Assembly: GCF_022867865.1 (NCBI RefSeq)
Contig: NZ_JALIEC010000005.1
Location: 1 to 64,000, forward strand
Length of the DNA: 64,000 nt
Direction: 5' to 3'
Source: Phaeobacter sp. J2-8
Lineage (GTDB): Bacteria; Pseudomonadota; Alphaproteobacteria; Rhodobacterales; Rhodobacteraceae
A program made the translations under genes and the position numbers. Positions 27,743 to 35,703 of the stretch are shown piece by piece; the stretch's first letter is position 1; each line of letters starts with the position of its first letter. The notes beneath the pieces were generated by a model. The model made no database searches. It saw nothing but the letters and a program-made list of their open reading frames with translations, and was not told the origin of the DNA.

Positions 27743-28666
27743 TTAGTGCTTTTCTTCGATTGCGTGCACAAGCTCGGCTTCTTCGCTGCCAAGTTTGTCA
27801 CGGTCGAGGTATTTGTGTTCCGATGCTTCGCCTTCGCGGAACTCCAGATAGGAGCGGCAGAAGAAAGCCCAGGAATGAATGAAGACAAGGCCGGCGTAGG
27901 CCACCAAAAGCACCTTGAACAGGAAGTAGGCGTCAAAACCATTCGGCGAAAAGCCGATTGTTTCCACATTCCAGCGCAGCGCGCGTGCCTTGGTGATCAA
28001 CCGGTCCAGCGTGTCACTGGCCGAGGGTTTCGGCACAACCAGATGCCGCCACAGGAAGAACCAACCATACATCCAGGTCAGCACCGCCGCAGGCAACATG
28101 AAGATCATGCTGCCGCACATGTCGATAATGCGTTTGGTCCGGAAGGACACCGCAGAATACACCAGATCAACCCGCACATGTCCGCCCTGCACAAATGTAT
28201 AGGTGGCGCAAAGTGCGACGATCATCGCGTTATAGAGTTTCAGCTCCTCGGCCCACCAGCTGACATCCCGCGACAGGACGCTGCCAAACCCGAGCGAAAT
28301 CTCTGCCGCAGCAAAAATCCGCTGCATGAAGACAATGACGATCTGTTGCAGCACCATAAGCAGGCCAGCCCAGGCAAAGAAGCGGCCAATCGCATTGGCG
28401 AACCCTTCCAACACGCGGGTCACGCCCCACATGAACTGGTTGTTCCAGATGCCAAAAGCAATGATGACTAGAAAGACCGTAAAAGCGGCAAAGAAAAACT
28501 CGATTGAGCCGCCGTAGTAGATAAAGCGCATAAGCGCCTGTTTATCCTCGGTTGTTTCAAGCCCGTCGACCCAGCCCAACCAAACCCCAGGCTGCACAAT
28601 CGCCAGCCCCAGGTTGTAGAAAGCCAGCGCAATGTTCTGGAAAAACCAGACAAGACCGTCCAGCAT
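27743..28666 (-). CDS. TRAP transporter small permease (DctQ-type), extended form
   Basis: A 307-residue membrane protein, longer than the usual 160-200 of DctQ. It has several helices, with the DctQ-like region at about 90-220 (FAWAGLLMVLQQIVIVFMQRIF ... HVRVDLVYSAVSFRTKRIIDMCGSMIFMLPAAVLTWMYGWFF), plus an N-terminal extension with its own hydrophobic helices and a charged C-terminal tail. It forms the membrane complex with the large permease encoded 12 bases downstream. Confidence 0.88.
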   Translation of the reverse strand: MLDGLVWFFQNIALAFYNLGLAIVQPGVWLGWVDGLETTEDKQALMRFIYYGGSIEFFFAAFTVFLVIIAFGIWNNQFMWGVTRVLEGFANAIGRFFAWAGLLMVLQQIVIVFMQRIFAAAEISLGFGSVLSRDVSWWAEELKLYNAMIVALCATYTFVQGGHVRVDLVYSAVSFRTKRIIDMCGSMIFMLPAAVLTWMYGWFFLWRHLVVPKPSASDTLDRLITKARALRWNVETIGFSPNGFDAYFLFKVLLVAYAGLVFIHSWAFFCRSYLEFREGEASEHKYLDRDKLGSEEAELVHAIEEKH

Positions 28667-28717
28667 CCTTTCCCCCTTCGATATTCCCGCCGGGCAGTTG
28701 CCCGATACATCAAAGCC

Positions 28718-28737
28718 CCCGGCACTCTGTGCCGGAG
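28718..28737 (-). terminator. Intercistronic hairpin between the TRAP binding-protein and permease genes
   Basis: On the minus strand TCCGGCAC and GTGCCGGG form an 8-base stem with a 3-base loop (the outermost pair is weak), then GGCTTTG. It follows the binding-protein stop (28765). Such hairpins after binding-protein genes commonly give more binding protein than permease by partial termination or mRNA protection; here this is inferred. Confidence 0.6.
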
Positions 28738-28764
28738 ACTTCTATTTATTGGTTTGACAGGGAC

Positions 28765-29847
28765 TTAGCCCAGAACACGGGTCCGCTGACGCGCGAATGC
28801 GTTGATCGACTTGTCGATCCAACCATTCGAGGCCTGCATGGAGGTGTTGGCGCTTTCACGGATTTTGACGAAGAGTTCGTCATCCATGTATTCGTCCAGC
28901 GTGTCGCTGGCCGCCTGGCCAAAGGCATCCCAGACGCTGTCAGGGAATTCCAGAACCTTGACGCCCGATGCTTGCAGACGCTGAAGCGCGGCACCGTTGT
29001 TGGTCAGGAACTGCGACAGGTTCCAGGCATGTGCCTCGGCCGACGCGATCTCGATGATCTTCTGGTGCGCGGGCGACAGGCTGTCGAACACGTCCCGGTT
29101 GGTCGCCAGCGACAGTGTCGCTGCGGGTTCGTGGAAACCGGCGGTGTAGTAGAATTTGGTGATTTCCTGGAAACCGGCCTTTTCGTCCGCCCAGGGACCA
29201 ATCCACTCGGTGCCGTCAATCGCACCAGAGGCCAGCGCCTGATACACTTCTGCGCCGGGAAGGTTCTGGATCGATGCACCCAGTTTGCCAAGCGCCTGAC
29301 CGCCCATGCCGGGCATACGGAATTTCAGACCCTGGAAATCTTCCGGGCTGGAAATTTCCTTGTTGAACCAACCGCCCGCCTGGGCGCCGGTGTCGCCCGC
29401 GAGGAAGGATTTCAGACCAAAGATTTCGCCAAGCTCGTCATGCAGCGCCTTGCCGCCGTCCTGGTAGTACCAGTTGGCCGCTTCCTGCGAGGTCATGCCA
29501 AATGGCACCGCGGTAAAGAACTGATAGCCCGGGTGTTGGCCGGTGAAATAATAGTCGGCACCATGATACATGTCAGCCTGGCCCGCGGTGACGGCGTCAA
29601 ACACCTCAAACGCGCCAACCAGTTCGCCGGCGGCTTTCAGGTCGATGGTCAAATCGCCACCGGTCATAGCTGTGATCGTGTCGGCGCAACGCTGTGCCGC
29701 GTCATGTACCCCCGCGAGGCCACGGCCCCAGGTTGTCACCAATGTCAGGGTCCGCTTGCCCTGTGCATATGCCGGGGCCGCAAGGCCGGTCGCTGCGGCA
29801 GCCGAGCCGCCAAAAGCCGAAGTTTTCAGAAAAGAACGACGATCCAT
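28765..29847 (-). CDS. TRAP transporter substrate-binding protein (DctP family), Tat-exported
   Basis: A 360-residue periplasmic binding protein. The N-terminus MDRRSFLKTSAFGG is a twin-arginine signal followed by a hydrophobic stretch and a probable cleavage after APAYA. The body shows typical DctP features: a GGWFNKEISSPEDFQGLKFRMPGMGG stretch and YQALASGAIDGTEWIGP. Its closest named relatives in my memory are TakP-like 2-oxo-acid binding proteins; the real ligand is unproven. The start at 29847 is backed by GGGAGGA; a longer frame to 30081 is not used. Divergent from a sensor kinase gene. Confidence 0.93.
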   Translation of the reverse strand: MDRRSFLKTSAFGGSAAAATGLAAPAYAQGKRTLTLVTTWGRGLAGVHDAAQRCADTITAMTGGDLTIDLKAAGELVGAFEVFDAVTAGQADMYHGADYYFTGQHPGYQFFTAVPFGMTSQEAANWYYQDGGKALHDELGEIFGLKSFLAGDTGAQAGGWFNKEISSPEDFQGLKFRMPGMGGQALGKLGASIQNLPGAEVYQALASGAIDGTEWIGPWADEKAGFQEITKFYYTAGFHEPAATLSLATNRDVFDSLSPAHQKIIEIASAEAHAWNLSQFLTNNGAALQRLQASGVKVLEFPDSVWDAFGQAASDTLDEYMDDELFVKIRESANTSMQASNGWIDKSINAFARQRTRVLG

Positions 29848-30083
29848 TAAATGGTCCTCCCATGTCGTTGTGCCCGTCCCTGCCCCTTGCTCATCTCGAA
29901 TGCAGGTGCGGGCGGATCGTTTGCAACGGGTTGACCCTAGCGGTTGCTGTACGATGTGGAAATACCAACAAACACGTAGTCGACCACGGTTTGGGCGAAT
30001 ATTTTTGTCCAATTGTTGTCCGAACCACCATTTTGACCGGGCAACCCTAGGCAAGCCCCCCGGATTGGCGTATCGAATCATCC

Positions 30084-31535
30084 ATGTTTCGCAGGCTCAT
30101 CATTTTTCGGCTCAGCTATGGGCAAAAGCTGTTCCTGATTGCGACGGTGCCTTTGGTGTTGGCGGCGGCGGCGATTGCGGTTTTGGTTGCTGCGCAGTCG
30201 CGGCAACTGGCCGACCGCGAGATCGCCGCGCTGGAGGTCCAGTTGATCGAAGCCAAGAAAGAAGAGCTGAAAAACTATATCTCCATCGCCCGCACCGCAT
30301 TTGTGAATATCTATGGTCGCGCCGCACCAGAGGACGCCGCCGCCAAGCTGGAGGTGACCCGCATTCTGGCATCAATGCTGTATGGTCAGGACGGCTATTT
30401 CTTTGTCTATGATTATGACGGCAACAATCTGGTTGCGCCGCGCCAAACCTATTTGATCAATCGCAATTGGTCGGGGCTGACGGATCTGAACGGCACGCCA
30501 ATCACCGATGAGCTGATCCGCATTGCGCGCTCTGGTGGCGGTTATCACAGTTTTGACTGGCCCAAACCATCGACCCGCGAAACCGCGCGCATGGTGACCT
30601 ATTCCATCGGGTTGCAGGATTGGCGCTGGGTTGTCGGCACCGGCGTCTTTATCGACGACGTTCTCGAAACCGTGGCTCTGGCCCGGGCCGAAGTCGAGGC
30701 ACGCATTCGTGCGACCTTTCTCTATATCGGGGGAATCACGCTGGCCGCGCTTCTGGTGGTTTACCTTTGGGGCATCCTGCTGAACATCCGCGAACGGCGG
30801 CTGGCAGATGCCAAGTTGAAGGCCCTGACCCAGCGGGTTCTGGACGCCCAGGAGGAAGAGCGCGGTCGCATCGCACGCGAATTGCATGACGGCATCAGCC
30901 AGATTCTGGTGGCCATCCGCTATGCGCTGGATATTACCAAACGGCGGCTGGACAAGGGGGACACCCGCGCCGGTGAAACCCTGGACAAGGGTATCGACAC
31001 CCTGGCCGGCGCCATTCAGGAGGTCCGCCGCATCAGCCGCGATCTGCGCCCCGGCGCGCTGGACGATCTTGGCCTTGGGGCCTTGCGCACATTGGTCGAA
31101 GATTTCGGCATTCGCACCGGGATGGAAACCTATTTCGAAACCGTCCCCTTCCGCAACCGATTGGAAACCAACGCCAAAATAGCGCTTTACCGGATCGCAC
31201 AAGAGGCGCTGACCAATGTGGAACGCCATTCCGACGCGACCGAGCTGGCGGTGGATGTGCGCGGCCATAAACATGGTGCGACCTTAAGGATAAGTGACAA
31301 TGGCCGCGGATTTGCCCCTAACGACAATCTGAGCGGCGCCGGGCTGGGCCTGCGCAATATGGCAGAGCGGGTGGAACAGCTGGGCGGTACGCTGCGGGTG
31401 CTCAGCGCCAAGGGCAGCGGTACGGTGATCGAGGTCGAAGTGCCCCTGACCCAGATGCTGCCCGCCGAAGCCCGCGGGGACGGCGCGCCAAACGACGCAC
31501 CGGACGACGACAAGGAAAGGAAAGCGAGCGCATGA
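30084..31535 (+). CDS. Sensor histidine kinase with extracytoplasmic Cache domain (NarX/DegS-like)
   Basis: A 483-residue kinase. A membrane helix at about 16-38 is followed by a periplasmic single Cache domain (about 40-210; DGYFFVYDYDGNNLVAP and WRWVVGTGVFIDDV are typical), a second membrane helix (about 211-234), a HisKA_3 dimerisation region with the phosphoacceptor H268 in RIARELHDGISQ, and an HATPase domain (QEALTNVERHSDA, DNGRGF, GLGLRNMAERV). Single Cache domains commonly bind small organic acids. The gene is divergent from the TRAP binding-protein gene and overlaps the regulator gene by four bases, so it probably senses the transported substrate and controls uptake. Confidence 0.93.
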   Translation: MFRRLIIFRLSYGQKLFLIATVPLVLAAAAIAVLVAAQSRQLADREIAALEVQLIEAKKEELKNYISIARTAFVNIYGRAAPEDAAAKLEVTRILASMLYGQDGYFFVYDYDGNNLVAPRQTYLINRNWSGLTDLNGTPITDELIRIARSGGGYHSFDWPKPSTRETARMVTYSIGLQDWRWVVGTGVFIDDVLETVALARAEVEARIRATFLYIGGITLAALLVVYLWGILLNIRERRLADAKLKALTQRVLDAQEEERGRIARELHDGISQILVAIRYALDITKRRLDKGDTRAGETLDKGIDTLAGAIQEVRRISRDLRPGALDDLGLGALRTLVEDFGIRTGMETYFETVPFRNRLETNAKIALYRIAQEALTNVERHSDATELAVDVRGHKHGATLRISDNGRGFAPNDNLSGAGLGLRNMAERVEQLGGTLRVLSAKGSGTVIEVEVPLTQMLPAEARGDGAPNDAPDDDKERKASA

Positions 31536-32170
31536 ACACAACCATCAAAGTGGTGATTGTTGATGATCATCCAATGGTCGCCGAAGGGATCGAAGCGATC
31601 CTGGAGAGCTATGATGACATCAAGGTTGTGGCGACCCTGTCGAACGGCCGCGAGATCGTGGAACAGGCGGCGACGCTGATGCCGGATGTGATCCTTCTGG
31701 ATCTGAACATGCCCGGTGTGGGCGGGTTGACCGCAACTGAAATGCTGTTGGAACAGCGCCCCGACACCAAAATCCTGATCCTATCGATGCATGACAGCCC
31801 GGAATATATCTCCACCGCTCTGGGGCACGGTGCCATGGGCTATGTGTTGAAGGACGTGCCGACGGATGAAATCAAACATGCGATTGACGTGGTGAATTCG
31901 GGCGAACGCTATCTTTGCACCGGGGCGCGCGGATCGCTGGCGCCGACGCCGGGCCGGGACCAGCTGACCAACCGCGAACAGACCATCCTGTTGCAACTGG
32001 CGCAGGGCAAATCAAACAAGGATGTGGCCATTCAATTGGACATCTCGGTGCGCACCGTCGAAACCCACCGCAAGAACATCAAACGCAAGCTTGGCATCGC
32101 CTCGACCGCCGGTTTGACACGTTATGCGCTGGAACATGGGGTGCTACAGGGTACGGGCGTGGATTTGTGA
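31532..32170 (+). CDS. NarL/LuxR-type response regulator
   Basis: A 212-residue response regulator. The receiver domain has DDH at 11-13, phosphoacceptor D57 in ILLDLNMPG and the conserved lysine in YVLKDVP. The C-terminal LuxR-type HTH (about 145-205) reads LTNREQTILLQLAQGKSNKDVAIQLDISVRTVETHRKNIKRKL. It partners the kinase encoded just upstream (ATGA overlap) and probably regulates the divergent TRAP operon. Confidence 0.94.
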   Translation: MNTTIKVVIVDDHPMVAEGIEAILESYDDIKVVATLSNGREIVEQAATLMPDVILLDLNMPGVGGLTATEMLLEQRPDTKILILSMHDSPEYISTALGHGAMGYVLKDVPTDEIKHAIDVVNSGERYLCTGARGSLAPTPGRDQLTNREQTILLQLAQGKSNKDVAIQLDISVRTVETHRKNIKRKLGIASTAGLTRYALEHGVLQGTGVDL

Positions 32171-32270
32171 CCGCGCCGTTTTCGCAGCCATTCGCCCCGC
32201 TTTACGGTAGGAAATTTCCAAAAACCGCCGCCCTCCGCAACTTTTGCAAAGAAAACCGGTCAAACAGTGG

Positions 32271-32299
32271 TTGACGCCCCAATTCACCTCACCTAGTGT
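32271..32299 (+). promoter_or_regulatory. Sigma-70-type promoter of the ilv leader
   Basis: TTGACG (32271-32276), a 17-base spacer and TAGTGT (32294-32299) fit a housekeeping promoter. Predicted transcription would begin near 32306, just before the leader peptide and attenuator that precede ilvI. Confidence 0.6.
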
Positions 32300-32330
32300 C
32301 GCGGCCACGCATGAAGAAGGATTCACTTCA

Positions 32331-32378
32331 ATGACACAACTAGTGGTCGTCGTAAGAAAATGGCGCATGGGCCGGTAA
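32331..32378 (+). CDS. ilv operon leader peptide
   Basis: A 15-codon open frame encoding MTQLVVVVRKWRMGR, preceded by AAGGA at 32316-32320 with a 10-base spacing. Four consecutive valine codons after a leucine codon are the hallmark of an attenuator that measures charged tRNA(Val) and tRNA(Leu). It ends within a region that pairs into an alternative hairpin, and a terminator follows before the acetolactate synthase gene. No protein function is expected; it acts in cis through ribosome stalling. Confidence 0.85.
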   Translation: MTQLVVVVRKWRMGR

Positions 32379-32431
32379 CGGACACCCTGAACGGTACCCC
32401 ATGCGCCCCCGAAACTTCGGGGGCTTTTTTT
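32363..32431 (+). terminator. Transcription attenuator of the ilvIH operon
   Basis: A 9-bp perfect hairpin GCGCATGGG (32363-32371) / CCCATGCGC (32398-32406) starts inside the leader peptide frame. Its 3' arm overlaps the 5' arm of a terminator, GCCCCCGAA (32405-32413) / TTCGGGGGC (32416-32424), followed by seven T. The two structures share bases 32405-32406 and compete. A ribosome that finishes the leader would cover the first hairpin, favouring termination; stalling at the valine codons would leave it free. The pattern is clear; the direction of control is inferred. Confidence 0.85.
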
Positions 32432-32471
32432 ATGCGTAATGAAAATATGACGTCTTGATCGGAGCAACAAA

Positions 32472-34226
32472 ATGACACGTCAGATGACCGGAGCAAAAAT
32501 GGTGGTTCAAGCCCTGAAGGATCAGGGTGTGGACACGGTATTCGGATATCCCGGCGGTGCTGTGCTACCGATTTATGACGAGGTCTTTCAACAGAACGAG
32601 ATCCGCCATATTTTGGTGCGCCATGAACAAGGTGCGGTGCATGCCGCCGAAGGCTATGCCCGGTCGACCGGCAAGCCGGGTGTTGTTCTTGTGACCTCGG
32701 GCCCCGGTGCGACCAATGCGGTGACCGGGTTGACCGATGCGCTGATGGATTCCATCCCACTGGTGGTTCTGACCGGCCAGGTGCCAACCTTCATGATCGG
32801 CTCTGATGCCTTTCAGGAGGCCGATACCGTTGGCATCACCCGCCCCTGCACGAAAATGAACTGGCTGGTGAAGGACACCAACGAACTGGCCTCGACCATC
32901 CACGAAGGATTCCATGTCGCCACCAAGGGCCGCCCCGGTCCGGTGCTGATCGACATCCCCAAGGATGTGCAATTCGCCAGCGGCACATATGTTGCGCCCG
33001 CCAAGGCCGATCTGGGCCATTATCAGCCGCGCGTCAAAGGTGACATGGAGACCATCACCGAATTGGTCGAGGCACTGGAAACCGCGGAACGCCCGGTGTT
33101 TTACACCGGCGGTGGCGTGATCAATTCCGGGGCCGCGGCCAGCCAGCTTTTGCGCGAACTGGTCGAAGCGACCGGCATTCCGATCACCTCGACCTTGATG
33201 GGTCTGGGCGCCTATCCCGCCAGCGGGCGGCATTGGCTGGGCATGTTGGGCATGCATGGTCTCTACGAAGCCAATCTTGCGATGCATGGCTGTGATCTGA
33301 TGATCAACGTCGGCGCCCGGTTCGACGACCGGATCACCGGGCGGCTGGACGCGTTTTCGCCCAACAGCCGCAAGGCGCATATTGATATCGACCCTTCGTC
33401 CATCAACAAGGTGATCCGGGTCGACATGCCGATCGTGGGTGACGTCGCCCATGTGCTGGAAGACATTCTGAAAGTCTGGAAAGCCCGTGGTCGCAAGGTG
33501 AACCGCGAGGGGCTTCAGAAATGGTGGGCGCAGATCGAGGATTGGCGCACAACGGATTGTCTGAAATTCAAACAATCCGGTCCCAACATCAAACCGCAAT
33601 ATGCGTTGCACAGGTTGGAAGAACTGACCAAGGGCCATGACCGCTATATCACCACCGAAGTGGGCCAACACCAGATGTGGGCGGCGCAATACCTTGGGTT
33701 CGAAGACCCCAATCGCTGGATGACCTCTGGTGGGCTTGGCACCATGGGATATGGCTTTCCGGCATCCATCGGGGCCCAGGTCGCCCACCCCGACGCGTTG
33801 GTGATCAATGTCGCAGGCGAGGCCAGCTGGCTGATGAATATGCAGGAAATGGGCACTGCGATGCAATTCAACCTGCCGGTAAAGCAATTTATCCTGAACA
33901 ATGAACGTTTGGGCATGGTGCGCCAATGGCAGGAATTGCTGCACGGCGAGCGGTATTCGCATTCCTGGTCCAAATCCCTGCCCGATTTCGTCAAATTGGC
34001 CGAAGCCTTTGGCGCCAAGGGGATTCAGGTCTCTGATCCGGCCGATCTGGATGATGCGATCATGGAAATGATCAATTACGACGGGCCGGTGATTTTCGAT
34101 TGCCTGGTCGAGAAACACGAAAACTGTTTCCCGATGATCCCCTCGGGCGAGCCGCATAACAAGATGCTGCTTGGCGCGGCATCGACCAAAGACGCGATTG
34201 GCACCAAAGGCGCGGTGATGGTGTGA
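32472..34226 (+). CDS. ilvI: Acetolactate synthase large subunit
   Basis: A 584-residue thiamin-diphosphate enzyme that joins two pyruvates, or pyruvate and 2-oxobutyrate, for valine, leucine and isoleucine synthesis. It shows VFGYPGGAVLPIYDE, the catalytic glutamate region VRHEQGAVHAAEGYARSTG, VTSGPGATNAVTG and the FAD-region motifs. In the C-terminal ThDP motif the usual GDA/GDG is GEAS (E450), a conservative change that I recall in other Rhodobacteraceae. It lies behind a valine-codon attenuator and is followed by ilvH after an 89-base gap with a hairpin. The start at 32472 follows GGAGC. Confidence 0.96.
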   Translation: MTRQMTGAKMVVQALKDQGVDTVFGYPGGAVLPIYDEVFQQNEIRHILVRHEQGAVHAAEGYARSTGKPGVVLVTSGPGATNAVTGLTDALMDSIPLVVLTGQVPTFMIGSDAFQEADTVGITRPCTKMNWLVKDTNELASTIHEGFHVATKGRPGPVLIDIPKDVQFASGTYVAPAKADLGHYQPRVKGDMETITELVEALETAERPVFYTGGGVINSGAAASQLLRELVEATGIPITSTLMGLGAYPASGRHWLGMLGMHGLYEANLAMHGCDLMINVGARFDDRITGRLDAFSPNSRKAHIDIDPSSINKVIRVDMPIVGDVAHVLEDILKVWKARGRKVNREGLQKWWAQIEDWRTTDCLKFKQSGPNIKPQYALHRLEELTKGHDRYITTEVGQHQMWAAQYLGFEDPNRWMTSGGLGTMGYGFPASIGAQVAHPDALVINVAGEASWLMNMQEMGTAMQFNLPVKQFILNNERLGMVRQWQELLHGERYSHSWSKSLPDFVKLAEAFGAKGIQVSDPADLDDAIMEMINYDGPVIFDCLVEKHENCFPMIPSGEPHNKMLLGAASTKDAIGTKGAVMV

Positions 34227-34235
34227 GACATGAGC

Positions 34236-34256
34236 GGTGCGCCGGATCGGCGCACC
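34236..34256 (+). other. Hairpin between ilvI and ilvH
   Basis: GGTGCGCCG pairs with CGGCGCACC around a GAT loop, a perfect 9-bp stem with no T run. It could slow 3' decay of ilvI mRNA or pause polymerase; a terminator role is unlikely. Confidence 0.5.
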
Positions 34257-34315
34257 CCACCCCAACCCTCTGTTGGGTGCGCATTGCCCGCGCACCGTCT
34301 TAAAAGGAAATCGCA

Positions 34316-34879
34316 ATGTCTGCGCTAAAAATCAAAAAAGGTTCCAACAAACATTCCGCATACAACCTGCGGCCGAATTTTTCCGATGTGCAGGAACGCC
34401 ATACGCTTGCGGCCATCGTTGACAATGAACCGGGCGTGCTGGCGCGGGTCATCGGTCTGTTTTCCGGTCGCGGTTACAACATCGAAAGCCTGACCGTGGC
34501 CGAGGTTGACCATACCGGCCATCTGTCGCGCATCACCGTCGTCACCACCGGCACGCCGCAAGTGATCGAACAGATCAAGGCACAGCTGGGGCGGATTGTC
34601 CCGGTGCATCGGGTGCATGATCTGACTGTCGAGGGGCCATCGGTCGAACGCGAATTGGCGCTGATCAAGGTCACCGGCAAGGGTGATGACCGGGTCGAGG
34701 CGCTGCGGCTGGCTGATGTGTTTCGCGCCCATGTGGTGGACAGCACGCTGGAAAGCTTTGTGTTTCAGATCACCGGCGCACCGGACAAGATTGATGCGTT
34801 TGCCGAATTGATGCGTCCGTTGGGATTGGTCGAAGTGGCGCGCACCGGCGTCGCCGCCATCAGCCGCGGACCGGAATAA
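34316..34879 (+). CDS. ilvH: Acetolactate synthase small (regulatory) subunit
   Basis: A 187-residue regulatory subunit. The N-terminal ACT domain begins at about 25 (RHTLAAIVDNEPGVLARVIGLFSGRGYNIESLTV) and mediates valine feedback inhibition. The C-terminal half, with ELALIKVTG and ESFVFQITGAPDKIDAF, activates the large subunit. It is downstream of ilvI and shares the attenuator. Ends at a strong terminator. Confidence 0.96.
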   Translation: MSALKIKKGSNKHSAYNLRPNFSDVQERHTLAAIVDNEPGVLARVIGLFSGRGYNIESLTVAEVDHTGHLSRITVVTTGTPQVIEQIKAQLGRIVPVHRVHDLTVEGPSVERELALIKVTGKGDDRVEALRLADVFRAHVVDSTLESFVFQITGAPDKIDAFAELMRPLGLVEVARTGVAAISRGPE

Positions 34880-34913
34880 ACACAACCGGCCTCCCGCCGG
34901 TTTCACGAACACC

Positions 34914-34951
34914 AAAACCGCCGCCAAAGCACATGCCTTGGCGGCGGTTTT
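34914..34951 (+). terminator. Rho-independent terminator after ilvH
   Basis: AAAACCGCCGCCAA and TTGGCGGCGGTTTT make a 14-bp perfect stem ending in a T run, 35 bases past the ilvH stop. A smaller hairpin (AACCGGC/GCCGGTT, 34884-34902) lies just before it. Confidence 0.9.
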
Positions 34952-35000
34952 CGTTCCTGACCCCGACCCGTAAAGCGATCGGCGATCATCCGTTGAAACT

Positions 35001-35171
35001 GCGCCTGATCAAACTGCGCCAGACATGAGTGTGCCCGACTGGATTGGACCTGACTAGAATAGGCCTGAAATAGACCTGACTAGATTGGACCTGACTGAAT
35101 AAAACCTAACAGAAATGGACCCGACCAGATTGAGCCAGTCGAAACTGGCCCAATCAAATTGGCCTAGGCAA
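35001..35171. repeat. Degenerate 15-bp tandem repeat (minisatellite), about 11-12 units
   Basis: The stretch breaks into successive units of mainly 15 bases (range 11-16) with the consensus GGACCTGACTAGATT. Clear copies are GGACCTGACTAGAAT (35046), AGACCTGACTAGATT (35072), GGACCTGACTGAAT (35087) and GGACCCGACCAGATT (35117); units at 35001, 35016, 35031, 35132 and 35147 are more degenerate. The period equals five codons, and one plus-strand frame gives pentads such as DLTRL DLTE- NLTEM with stops, reminiscent of pentapeptide-repeat proteins. No open gene exists here now. It occupies most of the gap between ilvH and the minus-strand gene that ends at 35164. Confidence 0.8.
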
Positions 35172-35550
35172 TAACGTGTTTCCCCGAAGTGCGCGGCGTG
35201 GCCCAATCACGGGTGCGCGGGAATTGTACGATATTTGTGGCCCATCCATCGGTCCGCGTGCCATCGCGGCGGGTGGCATCATCGATATTGGCGCAATTGC
35301 CCAATTGGCGGGCAAGTTCCGGGGCATGATCCTCGACCAATAGAACGGGGTTTGTAACCCGCCGGAACTGACGCTCTTCGCGCAGTTCGAATTCTATTAG
35401 ATCACCTGCATCCAGCGCAACGCCGGACATGGCGCTGTCTTCTGGCTCGACATAATAGGCAAGGCTACCCTGGTCTTCGCACCAGATCACCGCTTTCTGA
35501 TCGTCAGGATTGCTCCACAGAACGACTCCGCACATGCGTCTGAGTGACAT
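35164..35550 (-). CDS. Conserved small protein of unknown function
   Basis: A 128-residue soluble protein starting at ATG 35550 (MSLRRMCGVVLWSNPDDQKAV), preceded by AAAGG. The first 70 residues look beta-rich (GVVLW, KAVIWCEDQGSLAYYV, GDLIEFELREERQFRRVTNPVLL), somewhat like an OB or cold-shock fold, but I cannot assign a family. Its 3' end touches the 15-bp tandem repeat. It is divergent from an HTH regulator gene, and a pair of inverted TGGCACAAATT elements lies between them, suggesting that the regulator controls both. Confidence 0.7.
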   Translation of the reverse strand: MSLRRMCGVVLWSNPDDQKAVIWCEDQGSLAYYVEPEDSAMSGVALDAGDLIEFELREERQFRRVTNPVLLVEDHAPELARQLGNCANIDDATRRDGTRTDGWATNIVQFPRTRDWATPRTSGKHVIA

Positions 35551-35586
35551 TTGTTCAACCTTTATTTCGTCCCGTCCTGTTAAATG

Positions 35587-35648
35587 TGGCACAAATTTCG
35601 CCCTTGCGAATGCACCTTGAACGCCTGTCGGGCTTGTAATTTGTGCCA
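35587..35648. promoter_or_regulatory. Pair of inverted 11-bp elements in the divergent promoter region
   Basis: TGGCACAAATT (35587-35597) and AATTTGTGCCA (35638-35648) are perfect inverted copies separated by 40 bases, placed symmetrically between the small conserved gene (minus) and the HTH gene (plus). They are good candidates for two operator copies of the adjacent HTH protein. Confidence 0.6.
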
Positions 35649-35703
35649 GTCTGGGTCAAATCTGTAGCTAATGAGCGTCGGATGACGTGAAACAGCATCA
35701 AAC

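Noticed and set aside
35001-35171. CRISPR array
   Set aside because: The units are only 15 bases, degenerate and contiguous, with no unique spacers and no cas genes.
35587-35610. Sigma-54 promoter (TGGCAC...TTGC)
   Set aside because: The GG-to-GC spacing is 16 bases rather than the required 10.
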